64,000 nt of DNA from Kovacikia minuta CCNUW1 (lineage in GTDB: Bacteria > Cyanobacteriota > Cyanobacteriia > Leptolyngbyales > Leptolyngbyaceae): NCBI RefSeq assembly GCF_020091585.1, contig NZ_CP083583.1, positions 372,001 through 436,000 of the forward strand. The letters run 5' to 3'. This document shows positions 35,630 to 44,301 of the stretch, piece by piece; positions within the stretch are counted from its first letter, which is position 1; each line of letters opens with the position of its first letter. The translations under genes and the position numbers were made by a program. A model generated the notes under the pieces. It was not told the origin of the DNA. It saw nothing but the letters and a program-made list of their open reading frames with translations, and did no database searches.

Positions 35630-36894
35630 CTGAGATCTTGCACCATTCTCAATAAGGGTTGCCAAGAGAGACAAAATCTGAAAGAAAGGGCGTAGTAAAA
35701 AAAATCAGAAGACGGTCATGGAAACCATTCTTCAACACGCCCAAGCATTAGTGTATAGCCTTCTCTGCTTGATGCCCAGTGCCGATCAAAAAGCTAGTCT
35801 CAAGGCTCTATTGGGGCTGTTCTTAGACGCTCAAGGTCATGCTTTACCCGCCCATACCTGTGTCAAATCCCCCAGTGCGTTAAGTCGTTTTCTCAACCAC
35901 TATCGTTGGTCTACTCGACAGGTGATTCGCACCACTCGACAGGCGATTTTGCAGCAGATTGCCACTCATCTGCCTCATGCCAAAATACCGATCCGGATTT
36001 TGATTGACTTAACGACTTTAGAGAAAAGCGGCAAGTTTCGGCAGTTGAGTACACCAACCTCAGATCCCGATCACCCCGACCCCTGGGTGCGCTTTTTGAA
36101 TGGTAAACGAGGTCTGCACCTGGTTGTCCTCTACCTGGTCGTGGGGGAGTGGCGAGTGCCCTGGAGCTTTCGGGTTTGGCGAGGCAAGGGCTATGCTAGT
36201 CCGGCTCAGTTGGGGTGCAAGTTGTTGGCAACGGTGCCCCAGTCCCTGCTCAAGGGGCGAGTGGTGCTGGTGCAAGCCGATACCGAGTTTGGCACCGTTG
36301 AGTTTCTCAATGCCGTTCGCCAGCGCTCTTGGCGGTTAGTCGTGGGTCTCAGGAGCAATCGTACCCTGCAAGATGGTCGCTGCCTCAAAGACCTTTACCG
36401 GCACGCGAAGCGGGGTCTCCAGGTGGTTCTCAAGGACATCGACTATCCCCTCACTGTCTCCTGGTTTTGGCTGAAGCGCGCGGATAACAAACGAGAATTA
36501 CGATTTGTCGCCTCCACCTATCCGTATTCTGGGGCGTATCTCGTCCAGTTGGGGCGCGAGCGTTGGGCAATTGAAGGCTTTTTCAAAACTGCCAAGCATC
36601 AGTTTGGTTTGCATTGCTTTGGTCAAAGCACCCAGTTAGGCGTGTATCGTTGGTTGATTTTGTCGCTGATTGCTTACTTGTTGGCGCATTGGATAGATCA
36701 ATGGTCACTTCCGTCTGTACTGGACTGGAAGATTGCCAGTCGCTTGGCAGTTGAAACGTTATTGCCCTCGATTGTCTGGTTTCAATTACTTAAACAGATC
36801 CGAAGGAGCACAGATATTGCCGCACAATATGGCTTTGAAATTACGCTCAAATCATTGCCTGACCCAGCTTACTGGGAAAGGTGCAAGATCTGAG
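35630..36894 (+). mobile_element. IS4/IS701-like element between the two ISL3 copies
   Basis: The ends CTGAGATCTTGCACC and GGTGCAAGATCTGAG are inverted repeats with one mismatch. TTAA on each side (35626-35629 and 36895-36898) is a target duplication fitting the YTAR pattern known for IS701-type elements. It contains one intact transposase gene. Confidence 0.82.
35718..36893 (+). CDS. IS4/IS701-like DDE transposase
   Basis: This 391-residue protein begins METILQHAQALVYSLLCL. The DDE sites are RILIDLTTLEKSG (Asp), LVQADTEFGTVEFL (Asp) and RERWAIEGFFKTAKHQFGL (the Y/R-E-K signature). It is intact, so this element is probably still active. Its TGA is inside the right terminal repeat. Confidence 0.92.
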   Translation: METILQHAQALVYSLLCLMPSADQKASLKALLGLFLDAQGHALPAHTCVKSPSALSRFLNHYRWSTRQVIRTTRQAILQQIATHLPHAKIPIRILIDLTTLEKSGKFRQLSTPTSDPDHPDPWVRFLNGKRGLHLVVLYLVVGEWRVPWSFRVWRGKGYASPAQLGCKLLATVPQSLLKGRVVLVQADTEFGTVEFLNAVRQRSWRLVVGLRSNRTLQDGRCLKDLYRHAKRGLQVVLKDIDYPLTVSWFWLKRADNKRELRFVASTYPYSGAYLVQLGRERWAIEGFFKTAKHQFGLHCFGQSTQLGVYRWLILSLIAYLLAHWIDQWSLPSVLDWKIASRLAVETLLPSIVWFQLLKQIRRSTDIAAQYGFEITLKSLPDPAYWERCKI

Positions 36895-36898
36895 TTAA

Positions 36899-37640
36899 GG
36901 TTCTTCCGATCTTTTGGTGAAGCGTTCGAGATTAGAAATAGACGATGATTTTGAGAAGCACTTTCTAAGCGACAATGAAACGCTTACTCAGCAGTTCTAA
37001 ACCAGCCCGTCCAAACATCTGCCGTTTTACCATCTTTAAGCGATTGTTGAAGCCTTCGACCATGCCATTGCTTACCTCTAAAACCATGCTGGCTCGGACC
37101 GCAGCATAATCCTCAAAAAGACTCTTTGCGAAGGCTTGAAACGGTTTGAGTTTGCTCTTAAACACCTTCATCAGCCAAGGCTCAAACCCTTCTGCCCTAC
37201 GTTCGCGCAGCAATTGGGAAAACTCCTGCGCTAACTCAACCGCTTTATTCAAATCTGGATGTGCCGCGACCAAGCGAGCCAACAAATCGACTTCTTCGGT
37301 ATCTCGATGCTGTTCGGGTTTAACAATCAGAAAACTAGCGCGACGTGCAGTGAAGGGCGGCAATTGTGGGTCGCTCACTTTCGCCAACCCCGAAGTCCAA
37401 AGTGCTCGCTTGGGTGGCAGGCCCTGAGCTTCTCGTAGTTGTTTGAGGTAGCGCATCAGGGTCCGCTCACTGCCGGTGTAACCTTGTTGTTGCAAGAAAA
37501 CCATTAACAGTGAGGTCTCTTGAATCCCATCATTCCAGCACGCGAGAATCCTTGACTTGTAGGGGTCGAGAATGCCCTCTGTGACAATATGGATGAGATT
37601 GAGACGCTTGCGGTGTGGCGCGCTCATAATCCATCACCTG
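36899..37640 (-). mobile_element. ISL3-family element, copy 2 (truncated)
   Basis: It starts with GGTTCTTCCGATCTTTTGG at 36899, and for about 660 bases is almost identical to copy 1. It then diverges near 37570, after the codons ILDPYKSR, so the N-terminal half and the right end are missing. The piece just beyond (reading MSAPHRKRLNLIHIVTEG) does not match copy 1. Both copies face the same way, head to tail. Confidence 0.8.
36965..37627 (-). pseudogene. C-terminal part of an ISL3 transposase (copy 2)
   Basis: This 220-residue frame holds only the last third of an ISL3 transposase, including VEGFNNRLKMVKRQMFGRAG. It keeps GGGG at the position where copy 1 has GGG, so the frame through ILDPYKSRIL is correct here. 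The zinc-finger and first DDE residues are missing, so it cannot transpose. Confidence 0.85.
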
Positions 37641-37747
37641 TGCTACGCGAGTTTATTCAGGCAATCCATCACTATTCGGGGGATGGCAACGATGCCCTAC
37701 CATCAGCAGATCAACCAGAGAAAAATTAAGTCCTTCATGTGGTGCGT

Positions 37748-38050
37748 CTACTTAATTTCGGATTGTTGCCAATGCTTCATTTCCTCGTCAATGAAGTAAT
37801 TCACTAAATCCTGATACATTTTTTCGACCACATCAGCATCTAATCCTTCCTCTTCTGCCCAGACCCGACGTTGCTGCAACATCGCTTGCAAGCGTTCAGT
37901 TGCTCTGACTGTCGTTTCACTCGTCTTAAATTTAGAGGCAGCTTTGACATAGGCGAAACGCTGACCCAGAAGCGCAATAACTTGACGGTCTAACCGATCG
38001 ATTTCGGCTCGAATGTCCACCATACTTTCACATTGATCGGGTGTCTTCAT
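37748..38050 (-). CDS. pchB: PchB-like isochorismate pyruvate lyase / AroQ-fold chorismate mutase
   Basis: This 100-residue all-helical protein starts MKTPDQCESMVDIRAEIDRLD, which parallels the N-terminus of the Pseudomonas PchB enzyme (MKTPDQC start), and carries YVKAASKFK (active-site Lys) and RRVWAEEEGLDADVVE, then EEMKHWQQ. PchB converts isochorismate to salicylate and pyruvate. I chose the internal ATG at 38050; the frame is open to 38170. No isochorismate synthase is near, so its substrate source lies elsewhere or it has a related role. Confidence 0.87.
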   Translation of the reverse strand: MKTPDQCESMVDIRAEIDRLDRQVIALLGQRFAYVKAASKFKTSETTVRATERLQAMLQQRRVWAEEEGLDADVVEKMYQDLVNYFIDEEMKHWQQSEIK

Positions 38051-38182
38051 CGGCTTACAAAGAGTAGAATCATAACAAACTCTGAAATCGAAGCGATCGC
38101 GTGGCTGAGGTACTTTCAAACTTGCCACTGAAAAGACAAGCAGCAAGGGGCTGAACGCCAGCCTGTTCACTGGGGTGAATGG

Positions 38183-38566
38183 TTAGGCACCGAGGTCGGA
38201 CGATGAAAGTGAACAGACTTCCATCGCTTGAATCAAGCCATGCTCAATGGTGAAACGGTGCCCCACATATTCATCGGCAAGCACGGCTCCGGCTAGATCG
38301 CGCACGACCTGATGCACCTCGACCAAGACCTGCCCAGCATCCTCTGGGTGAAAGGCAACTGGCTCAACGTGTGGATTGATCTCGCTCCACTGCTCCGTCC
38401 AGTACGCGCGGACTGCTTCAGTCCCACGGGCAAAACCGCCGTTGAATGCTTTCGGCCAATGCACGTCAGGAGTCATGAGGGCAAGGACAGCATCAATGTC
38501 ACGCGCATTAAAGGCTGCGTATGCGGCGCGTAGCAGTTCGATTTCTGGTACAGGTTGATCTGGCAT
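38183..38566 (-). CDS. SnoaL/NTF2-like small protein
   Basis: The cone-shaped NTF2 fold is suggested by LLRAAYAAFNARDIDAVLAL then MTPDVHWP and AVRAYWTEQWSE. These proteins are often isomerases or of unknown function. The start is taken at the ATG at 38566 (MPDQPVPEIEL), 4 bases after the VOC gene stop, on the same strand. Confidence 0.82.
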   Translation of the reverse strand: MPDQPVPEIELLRAAYAAFNARDIDAVLALMTPDVHWPKAFNGGFARGTEAVRAYWTEQWSEINPHVEPVAFHPEDAGQVLVEVHQVVRDLAGAVLADEYVGHRFTIEHGLIQAMEVCSLSSSDLGA

Positions 38567-38570
38567 AAGC

Positions 38571-39056
38571 TTAACCGCGCTGTGCTGCTTCGATCGCAGC
38601 GATGTCAATCTTTTTCATCTGCATCATCGCCTCGAACGCACGTTTGGCGGCAGCAGGATCGGGATCGGCGATCGCGTTTGTCAGGGCGATCGGTGTAATC
38701 TGCCAGGACACTCCCCATTTGTCTTTGCACCAGCCGCACGCACTCTCCTGCCCGCCGTTGCCGACGATCGCGTTCCAATAGCGATCGGTTTCTGCCTGGT
38801 CAACGGTTGCAACCTGAAATGAGAATGCTTCGTTGTGCTTGAATGCAGGTCCACCGTTGAGTCCGAGGCAAGGAATTCCCATCACGGTAAACTCAACGGT
38901 CAACACGTCCCCTTGCTTCCCCGAGGGAAAATCTCCTGGTGCGCGATGTACCGCATCGACGGACGAATCGGGAAAGGTCTCGGCGTAAAACCGCGCCGCG
39001 TCCTCGGCGGTGCCATCATACCAAAGGCAAATCGTGTTCTTTGCTGGCTTCTCCAT
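38571..39056 (-). CDS. VOC-fold (PhnB/DUF3291-like) protein
   Basis: This 161-residue glyoxalase-fold protein begins with NTICLWYDGTAEDAARFYAETF, then GDVLTVEFTVMGIPCLGLNGG and WGVSWQITPIAL. It is the type often called 3-demethylubiquinone-9 3-methyltransferase-like, without metal-dependent activity proven. It leads a minus-strand pair with the SnoaL gene (gap 4). A small frame ends 4 bases before its start. Confidence 0.86.
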   Translation of the reverse strand: MEKPAKNTICLWYDGTAEDAARFYAETFPDSSVDAVHRAPGDFPSGKQGDVLTVEFTVMGIPCLGLNGGPAFKHNEAFSFQVATVDQAETDRYWNAIVGNGGQESACGWCKDKWGVSWQITPIALTNAIADPDPAAAKRAFEAMMQMKKIDIAAIEAAQRG

Positions 39057-39057
39057 G

Positions 39058-39198
39058 TCACTTCTCCCTCAAGATGATGAGCCACCCGAAACCGGAGTCA
39101 ACGATGTACTCGCCGTCGAAGAGTATTGGCTCGGACGACATTTCCGCCCATTCTAACGCGGCTTCACTGTGCTTCACATAAACGGGATAACGGTTCAA
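39058..39198 (-). CDS. Possible small protein upstream of the VOC gene
   Basis: A TTG-started frame of 46 codons gives NRYPVYVKHSEAALEWAEM then PILFDGEYIVDSGFGW and LIILREK, which looks like real protein. The TGA (39058-39060) sits 1 base before the VOC start (TGACATG). It might be the remnant of a longer gene; a stop lies 14 codons further upstream. Confidence 0.4.
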   Translation of the reverse strand: MNRYPVYVKHSEAALEWAEMSSEPILFDGEYIVDSGFGWLIILREK

Positions 39199-39342
39199 AT
39201 CAGCGACTGTTAGTACTCTTTGCTACAGCCTAGCTGACTTCATCAGTCTGTTCCAACCGGAATTTTATACTTTGTAAACTTCGCAGTCTAGCTTAGACTT
39301 ACCCTTCAAAAGATTTGTCTATGCTAGCCTCTATAAAGCTGT

Positions 39343-40914
39343 TTGTGCCCACAGTATATGGTTTTGCCACCCGTTACACCACGACCAGACAAACTACCTC
39401 TTAATGATCCTAACTTCTCATGGGATCGTTTCGAGTCGTTCTGCCTTGATTTCATATCACAAATCCCTGGGGTAAAAAACTGCCACCGTTATGGAACACA
39501 AGGAGATTCCCAAAAAGGAATTGATGTATATGCTGAGTTGACGAATGGAGTGACTTGGGCATTTCAATGCAAGCAATATGAGAAATACACAGAAAATAAG
39601 GCTAAAGAAGTCATTCAGAAAGCAACATATCCTGCTGATCGATATATCTTGTTGTTGAGTTGTGAAGCAACCGCTAAAGTACGAGATGCTGTTAGTGGAT
39701 CTCCAAACTGGGATGTTTGGGATGTGCAGGATATTTCTCAAAGGGTAAGAAACTTACCCCAAGATGTTGCCTATAGGTTGATTAATACTCACTTCGGTTC
39801 TACATGGAGTAAGGAATTTTTGGGGCTCGCAGAATCCACAGAATTCATTTCATTAAATAAATGTCATGATGAAACATCAATTCTTCTGAAAAAAATACAA
39901 AAGGCTTTTGAGAAAGATTTAGCTACTTTAAATAAAAATTCAGGGCATCCTAATGGTATTGCTTTATCAAAGCTAGCCCATTTAGCTATTGAAGAAGAGG
40001 GCGACTTTGATGTTGCGATAGAAGCTTTTATGTCGCTTCTTCGTTTAGCTCATGAAATTAGAGACAAAGGTCTGACAGGTTATGTATCTGGTGAGAAAGA
40101 TGCTAGCAAGCTAGTAATTCAACCAGTAAACACTACATTACAATCTGCCAATATTACTAACTCAGCCACCAAAGTTTTAAAGTTATTTGCAAAAACTGAT
40201 TACGAACTATTAAGAAAAGCAAATGAGAAGGCAAGACTATACTCACTCATAGGTGATGCTCAATTTTCTCAACTCTCAAACTACTCTCAAATTCCACACG
40301 GTTCTTTCGGTGCTGTTAATACCATCTGGAATTCTACATGCTTAGAACTCTACCTTGCGGGTATGGAATTAGAAGCAAAAGAAATAACCCGACTTATGTA
40401 CAATACTTTACTAGGATTAGCTTTTGTAATTCATCAACGGGGCATTAGCTGTCCAGAAGCACCTAAAGTAATGCATAAAACGATTAGCGGGGAGAGATGG
40501 ATAGCACCAGATCAGCATAAGGATTTATTGCCCATCATTTCATTAGCAAATGCAATTGCAACACTACCTATTGAGCTGTTTAGTTACGCCCTTGAAGGCT
40601 TCCGATATTTCACTGGCATAATGCCTCTTCAAAAAATTAGTGATACTGGTAAAAAGCTCATGGATGAGCTTGAAGTGGTAAGAAGATGGGCTGTTATACC
40701 GGGCTTGGCAGTAGTATGCGGAATTTCGCTTGAAACACAGCAAGATCTAGAAACTTTCAATAATGAACTTCAAGCAGTACACGTATCTGGGAATGAGATT
40801 AGCATTAAGCTTGTTGAGTATCTCTTGGCAGAGCGCAGTTTGGCATTAAAAGAAGATGCCTGGATTGGCTTTGATCCTTCAAAGGTAGTTAACAAGTTGC
40901 TCTCCTTTTCATAG
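39343..40914 (+). CDS. Mrr-like restriction endonuclease, standalone
   Basis: The N-terminal 130 residues have an Mrr/PD-(D/E)XK core: GDSQKGIDVYAE (Asp), WAFQCKQYEKYT (QxK), then PADRYILLLSCEATAKVRD. The remaining 390 residues form no domain I recognise; they look helical (for example SLLRLAHEIRDKG) and have no P-loop. Single-gene nucleases of this kind are candidates for phage defence. The gene is clearly more AT-rich than its neighbours, a sign of transfer. It starts at GTG (39343) or at the ATG at 39358 (MVLPPVTPRP). Confidence 0.82.
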   Translation: MCPQYMVLPPVTPRPDKLPLNDPNFSWDRFESFCLDFISQIPGVKNCHRYGTQGDSQKGIDVYAELTNGVTWAFQCKQYEKYTENKAKEVIQKATYPADRYILLLSCEATAKVRDAVSGSPNWDVWDVQDISQRVRNLPQDVAYRLINTHFGSTWSKEFLGLAESTEFISLNKCHDETSILLKKIQKAFEKDLATLNKNSGHPNGIALSKLAHLAIEEEGDFDVAIEAFMSLLRLAHEIRDKGLTGYVSGEKDASKLVIQPVNTTLQSANITNSATKVLKLFAKTDYELLRKANEKARLYSLIGDAQFSQLSNYSQIPHGSFGAVNTIWNSTCLELYLAGMELEAKEITRLMYNTLLGLAFVIHQRGISCPEAPKVMHKTISGERWIAPDQHKDLLPIISLANAIATLPIELFSYALEGFRYFTGIMPLQKISDTGKKLMDELEVVRRWAVIPGLAVVCGISLETQQDLETFNNELQAVHVSGNEISIKLVEYLLAERSLALKEDAWIGFDPSKVVNKLLSFS

Positions 40915-41281
40915 GCTTTATAACTTATACCTGATGAGCTAAAGGCATCAATAATTGATCAAAAGATTCGGGGTTGGCTATCTTTAAATCATCTCAAAAT
41001 ACTACAGCAATCTGATTCAGAATGTGAAAGGGAAGAGGGGTGAAACTGTTCCACTGACAACTGAAGTAGTATAACAATAACTTCGACCTTAACATCAAAC
41101 ACGTAATCCAAGTAGGCGATATTGTGCTGATACACACTGAATGGCAGGTGTTTGTGCCGCAGCAAATAGCGGTGTAGGCGATCGCACTCCCCACCTCTAG
41201 CAAACAGAAGAAGCGATCGCTTGGTCATTCAACAAAAGAAAGGTATTTGCCTAAGTATTAATTAGCGCTATAGTTAGGTAT
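40915..41281. other. Intergenic, 367 bases, no gene supported
   Basis: A plus-strand frame near 41080-41180 reads FDLNIKHVIQVGDIVLIHTE and ends VFVPQQIAV; it has no start signal and could be a gene fragment. HIP1 octamers cluster at 41180-41220. The ArsR promoter must lie at the right end. Confidence 0.4.
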
Positions 41282-41641
41282 ATGCCTAACCAATCTATCC
41301 AGCTCGATCGCGTTTTTTATGCCCTGGCAGACCCAACCAGGCGTGCTGTCCTGGAACGGCTCAGCGTTGGACCTGCTGCGGTTAGCGAACTCGCGCAGCC
41401 CTTCGATATGGCATTGCCGTCGTTTACTCAGCACCTCAATGTTTTGAGTGACTGTGGATTGGTTCAATCCCAAAAAACAGGTCGCATCCGCACCTATCAA
41501 CTCTCACCACACGCTTTAATCGCCGCTGAACAGTGGATGGTAGAACAACGCCATCTTTGGGAAGCTCGCCTCAATCAATTAGATTCTTATCTCAAACAAC
41601 TGAAGGATAATCCCGATGACTCCATTAACGCATCAATCTGA
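41282..41641 (+). CDS. ArsR-family transcriptional repressor
   Basis: The winged helix-turn-helix is typical: [20 protein letters not shown], then [19 protein letters not shown] with [12 protein letters not shown]. No metal-binding cysteines are at the usual ELCVC position, so it is not a metal sensor. It overlaps the next gene by 26 bases, and the ArsR-SRPBCC pair is a common arrangement in which the repressor controls its partner. Confidence 0.92.
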   Translation: MPNQSIQLDRVFYALADPTRRAVLERLSVGPAAVSELAQPFDMALPSFTQHLNVLSDCGLVQSQKTGRIRTYQLSPHALIAAEQWMVEQRHLWEARLNQLDSYLKQLKDNPDDSINASI

Positions 41642-42119
41642 CCCTCAACTTGACCTGATGTTTGAACGCATCGTCGATGTTCCACCAGAACTGGTTTGGG
41701 CAGCCTGGACAACACCAGAGCACCTGAAGCACTGGTTTACTCCTGCACCCTGGAAAACGATCGACTGCGAGATTGACCTTCGTCCTGGCGGTCTTTTCCG
41801 CACCGTAATGTGTTCTCCGGAGGGGCAAGAGTTTCCAAATATTGGATGTTACCTGGAAGTCATCCCGAACGAGAAGCTGGTTTGGACCAATGCCCTTCAA
41901 CCGGGTTATCGTCCCGTCATCCAATCAGTTGAAAAAAACAATGGTGACTTCCCGTTCACCGCCGTGCTTACGCTTGAGCCGCACGAGCAGGGAACGAAAT
42001 ATAGCGCACTGGTTATTCATGGAAATCAAGAGGACTGCAAGAAACATGAGGATATGGGCTTCTATGATGGCTGGGGTAAAGCTCTCGATCAGCTTGTTGC
42101 TCACATGAAGCAAGTTTAG
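41616..42119 (+). CDS. SRPBCC / AHSA1-domain protein
   Basis: This START-like domain protein shows [20 protein letters not shown], then [20 protein letters not shown] and [15 protein letters not shown], the standard AHSA1 landmarks. It is thought to bind a hydrophobic ligand or to help protein folding. Its start is inside the ArsR gene (26-base overlap). Confidence 0.92.
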   Translation: MTPLTHQSDPQLDLMFERIVDVPPELVWAAWTTPEHLKHWFTPAPWKTIDCEIDLRPGGLFRTVMCSPEGQEFPNIGCYLEVIPNEKLVWTNALQPGYRPVIQSVEKNNGDFPFTAVLTLEPHEQGTKYSALVIHGNQEDCKKHEDMGFYDGWGKALDQLVAHMKQV

Positions 42120-42306
42120 AAGTGCATGAATCTTTCCATGTTTGATGGGTTACTCATCAGCAAATCAACAGGGAGCATGTCAATGGTTTTGTAATCTTTC
42201 CATTCACATTCCTCACCCAAAGGCTTCCTCACTCTGACTTTACCGCCATCGACACTCAACTCTTGGATAACCCTTACTTTCAAACGTCGCACCAGCGTGT
42301 GGATTT
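42116..42306 (-). pseudogene. Transposase remnant, ISKra4-like
   Basis: The minus strand reads IHTLVRRLKVRVIQELSVDG then GKVRVRKPLGEECEWKDYKT and ends SNMERFMHF. The VDGGKVRVR...P.GE..EWKDYK pattern is that of a cyanobacterial transposase group. Only about 60 residues survive. It abuts the gp25 stop (42307) and the SRPBCC stop; the family name is tentative. Confidence 0.55.
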
Positions 42307-42714
42307 CTAACTATTGGGTAACAAGTAAAACGGATAGACCAGACTACGAGTTTCATGGCTATCTCTGGGGTGATAGGCGATCGTTAGATCGACTCGCCCT
42401 CGAAGTGGATCGGGATCAGCCCGAACATCATCGACGACAATTCGGGGTTCCCATTTCGTCAGTGCTTCCTGAACGTGTAACCGCAACATTAACAGAGTTT
42501 GTGTATTCATTGGTGCAAATGTCAGTTCCGATAGGCGTGACCCAAAATCGGGACGATAAACCCGCTCTCCTAATTGGGTGCGCAAAATAATCTGAATCGA
42601 TTCTTCAATGTTGTGTGTTGCAGCGCTCAACTGCAAACTTCCCTGCACATTCACCCGTAGTGGAAATGCAATTCCCTGTCCCAAATGCGATTGATGATTA
42701 TTTCCTGCTAACAT
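42307..42714 (-). CDS. gp25-like baseplate protein of the injection system
   Basis: This 135-residue gp25/IraD-like protein has FPLRVNVQGSLQLSAATHN, then IEESIQIILRTQLGERVYRP and DFGSRLSELTFAPMN. In contractile tails this protein forms part of the baseplate wedge. It is isolated from the other tail genes by an IS630 element and about 3 kb of unrelated genes, and lies next to a transposase remnant. That suggests the cluster was rearranged. It looks intact. Confidence 0.88.
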   Translation of the reverse strand: MLAGNNHQSHLGQGIAFPLRVNVQGSLQLSAATHNIEESIQIILRTQLGERVYRPDFGSRLSELTFAPMNTQTLLMLRLHVQEALTKWEPRIVVDDVRADPDPLRGRVDLTIAYHPRDSHETRSLVYPFYLLPNS

Positions 42715-42837
42715 TCAAGCCTTCTCTCGATTCAATTTGCAAACGCCAGAATTTGTAGAGTATCGACACTTCAATTGACAGACTCTTGATTGATTCACAA
42801 AACTTTGGAAAGAACGAGATTACTACGGAGGATATGT

Positions 42838-42905
42838 CAGGCGCAGCCGTAACGCATCAAACCTTCTGACAGCATGGGTTACGTGTTCACTAACCCATCC
42901 TACAA
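42838..42905. repeat. Dispersed repeat, copy of 57745
   Basis: TAACGCATCAAACCTT, then CAGCATGGGTTA and TAACCCATCC, also occurs at about 57760-57820 with minor changes. The right half is short direct repeat CTACAAAAACC twice. Nothing else was seen in 42715-42950. Confidence 0.6.
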
Positions 42906-43001
42906 AAACCTACAAAAACCTACTGAATACTAAGAATCTCGAATTGTAAGTAGGAGGGTGAAATTAAGTGTAAGATAAAGCGTTCGCTAAAATCGCCTAT
43001 C

Positions 43002-43487
43002 ATGCCCGCCCCTTTACGCATTCATTTGACCGCTGAGGAAGACCGAACCTTAACAGAACTGCGACTGGCTCAGAACCTGCCCCAGCGCACTCGTGACCGC
43101 GCCCACATGTTGCGGCTGAACGCTCAGGGATGGAACGTGCCAGCGATTGCGGACGTGTTCGAGTGCCATCCTCATACGGTCAGAGCGACGCTGCGACGCT
43201 GGGAAGAAAAGGGTTTAGGTGGACTCTGGGAAGCTCCAGGACGGGGTGCAAAACCAAAGTGGCACGCCTCAGACTTGGACTATCTGACAGAGTGTTTGGA
43301 GCACGAACCCCGAACCTACAACAGTTTGCAATTAGCCAAAAAGCTGAAACAAGAGCGCTCCGTCGATTTAAGTAGTGACCGACTCCGCCGACTCCTCAAA
43401 AAAAAAACTACCGATGGAAACGCACCCGACAGAGTCATCGTAAAAAACAAGACCCCCTGCAAAAGGCGCGCAAGCAGGCAGACTTAG
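43002..43487 (+). CDS. IS630 transposase, first frame
   Basis: This 161-residue frame holds the helix-turn-helix part ([41 protein letters not shown]) and goes wrong at [10 protein letters not shown], right after a run of ten A (43398-43407). In the -1 frame the text continues [14 protein letters not shown] and then leads into the DDE domain. The run of As is a classic slippery site, and IS630 elements are known to use -1 frameshifting, so the fused product is expected. Confidence 0.87.
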   Translation: MPAPLRIHLTAEEDRTLTELRLAQNLPQRTRDRAHMLRLNAQGWNVPAIADVFECHPHTVRATLRRWEEKGLGGLWEAPGRGAKPKWHASDLDYLTECLEHEPRTYNSLQLAKKLKQERSVDLSSDRLRRLLKKKTTDGNAPDRVIVKNKTPCKRRASRQT

Positions 43488-44065
43488 AGACCTTAGAGCT
43501 AGCCGCACAAGCGGGGCACATTGAACTCAAGTATCTCGATGAAGCAGGGTTCTGCCTCTGGAGCCCAGTCAGCTACAGCTATAGTCGGGTGGGCGTACAA
43601 AAACGGATGGAACAAACACTCAAGCGCTATGGCAACCGGATTAGCATTTTGGGTCTGTGGCAACCGGGAGAGCGGTTTGAGTATGCCTTAGTGCAAGGCG
43701 GATTCAAGGGCAAAAGCTACATTAAGGTGATGGATTGGATGGCAGACAAAGCCGCTCAAACCTTGGCACAAACAGGTCGCATCACAGTAGTGGTGCAGGA
43801 TAATGGCTCTCTCCATACCAGTCAACTGGTGCGGCAACAGTGGTCACGGTGGCAGGAGCAAGGATTATTCTTTTTCTTTTTGCCGCCCTACTGTTCAGAG
43901 ATGAATCCGATTGAAACCCAGTGGCATCAACTGAAATGTCATGAGATTGCAGGACAGATGTTTGATAACGAGTACGATTTAGCAATGGCTGTCATGAATG
44001 GAATGACAGCTCGTAGCCAAGCAGGTGATTATGCACTGGAGCGTTTTATATTTAATTGCACCTAG
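43408..44065 (+). CDS. IS630 transposase, second frame (DDE domain)
   Basis: Read in the -1 frame from the A run (about 43408), the product includes the DDE site: [20 protein letters not shown] (Asp), [17 protein letters not shown] (Asp) and [20 protein letters not shown] (Glu). An internal ATG at 43589 exists but would miss the first Asp, so fusion is required for activity. Together with the first frame it forms a transposase of about 350 residues. Confidence 0.87.
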
Positions 44066-44301
44066 CTACTTATCAATATCTTTGAATTTTTTCTTTTGAT
44101 CAACGATGCTCATTTGCTGAAGTGTTTCTAAAGGTTGCATTTCCGCTTCAGCTGAAGTTATCTCAATAAAATGGGAATTTTAACAGAGAGGATTTCCTCA
44201 AATCTTGCATTGGTGGCAGAAATTAGGTTCCCAACAATTATTCTGGGACGCAGTTCTGGAGCTTCCGTTGAAGATCTGTTTTCTAGCCCGTTGTTGAGAA
44301 T

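Larger units (their letters stand above)
42951..44068 (+). mobile_element. IS630-family element
   Basis: The left end TAGGAGGGTGAAATTAAG and the complement of the right end TAGCTAGGTGCAATTAA align through GGTGNAATTAA. TA at both edges (42951-42952 and 44067-44068) fits IS630/Tc1 TA duplications. The transposase is coded in two overlapping frames. Confidence 0.8.
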
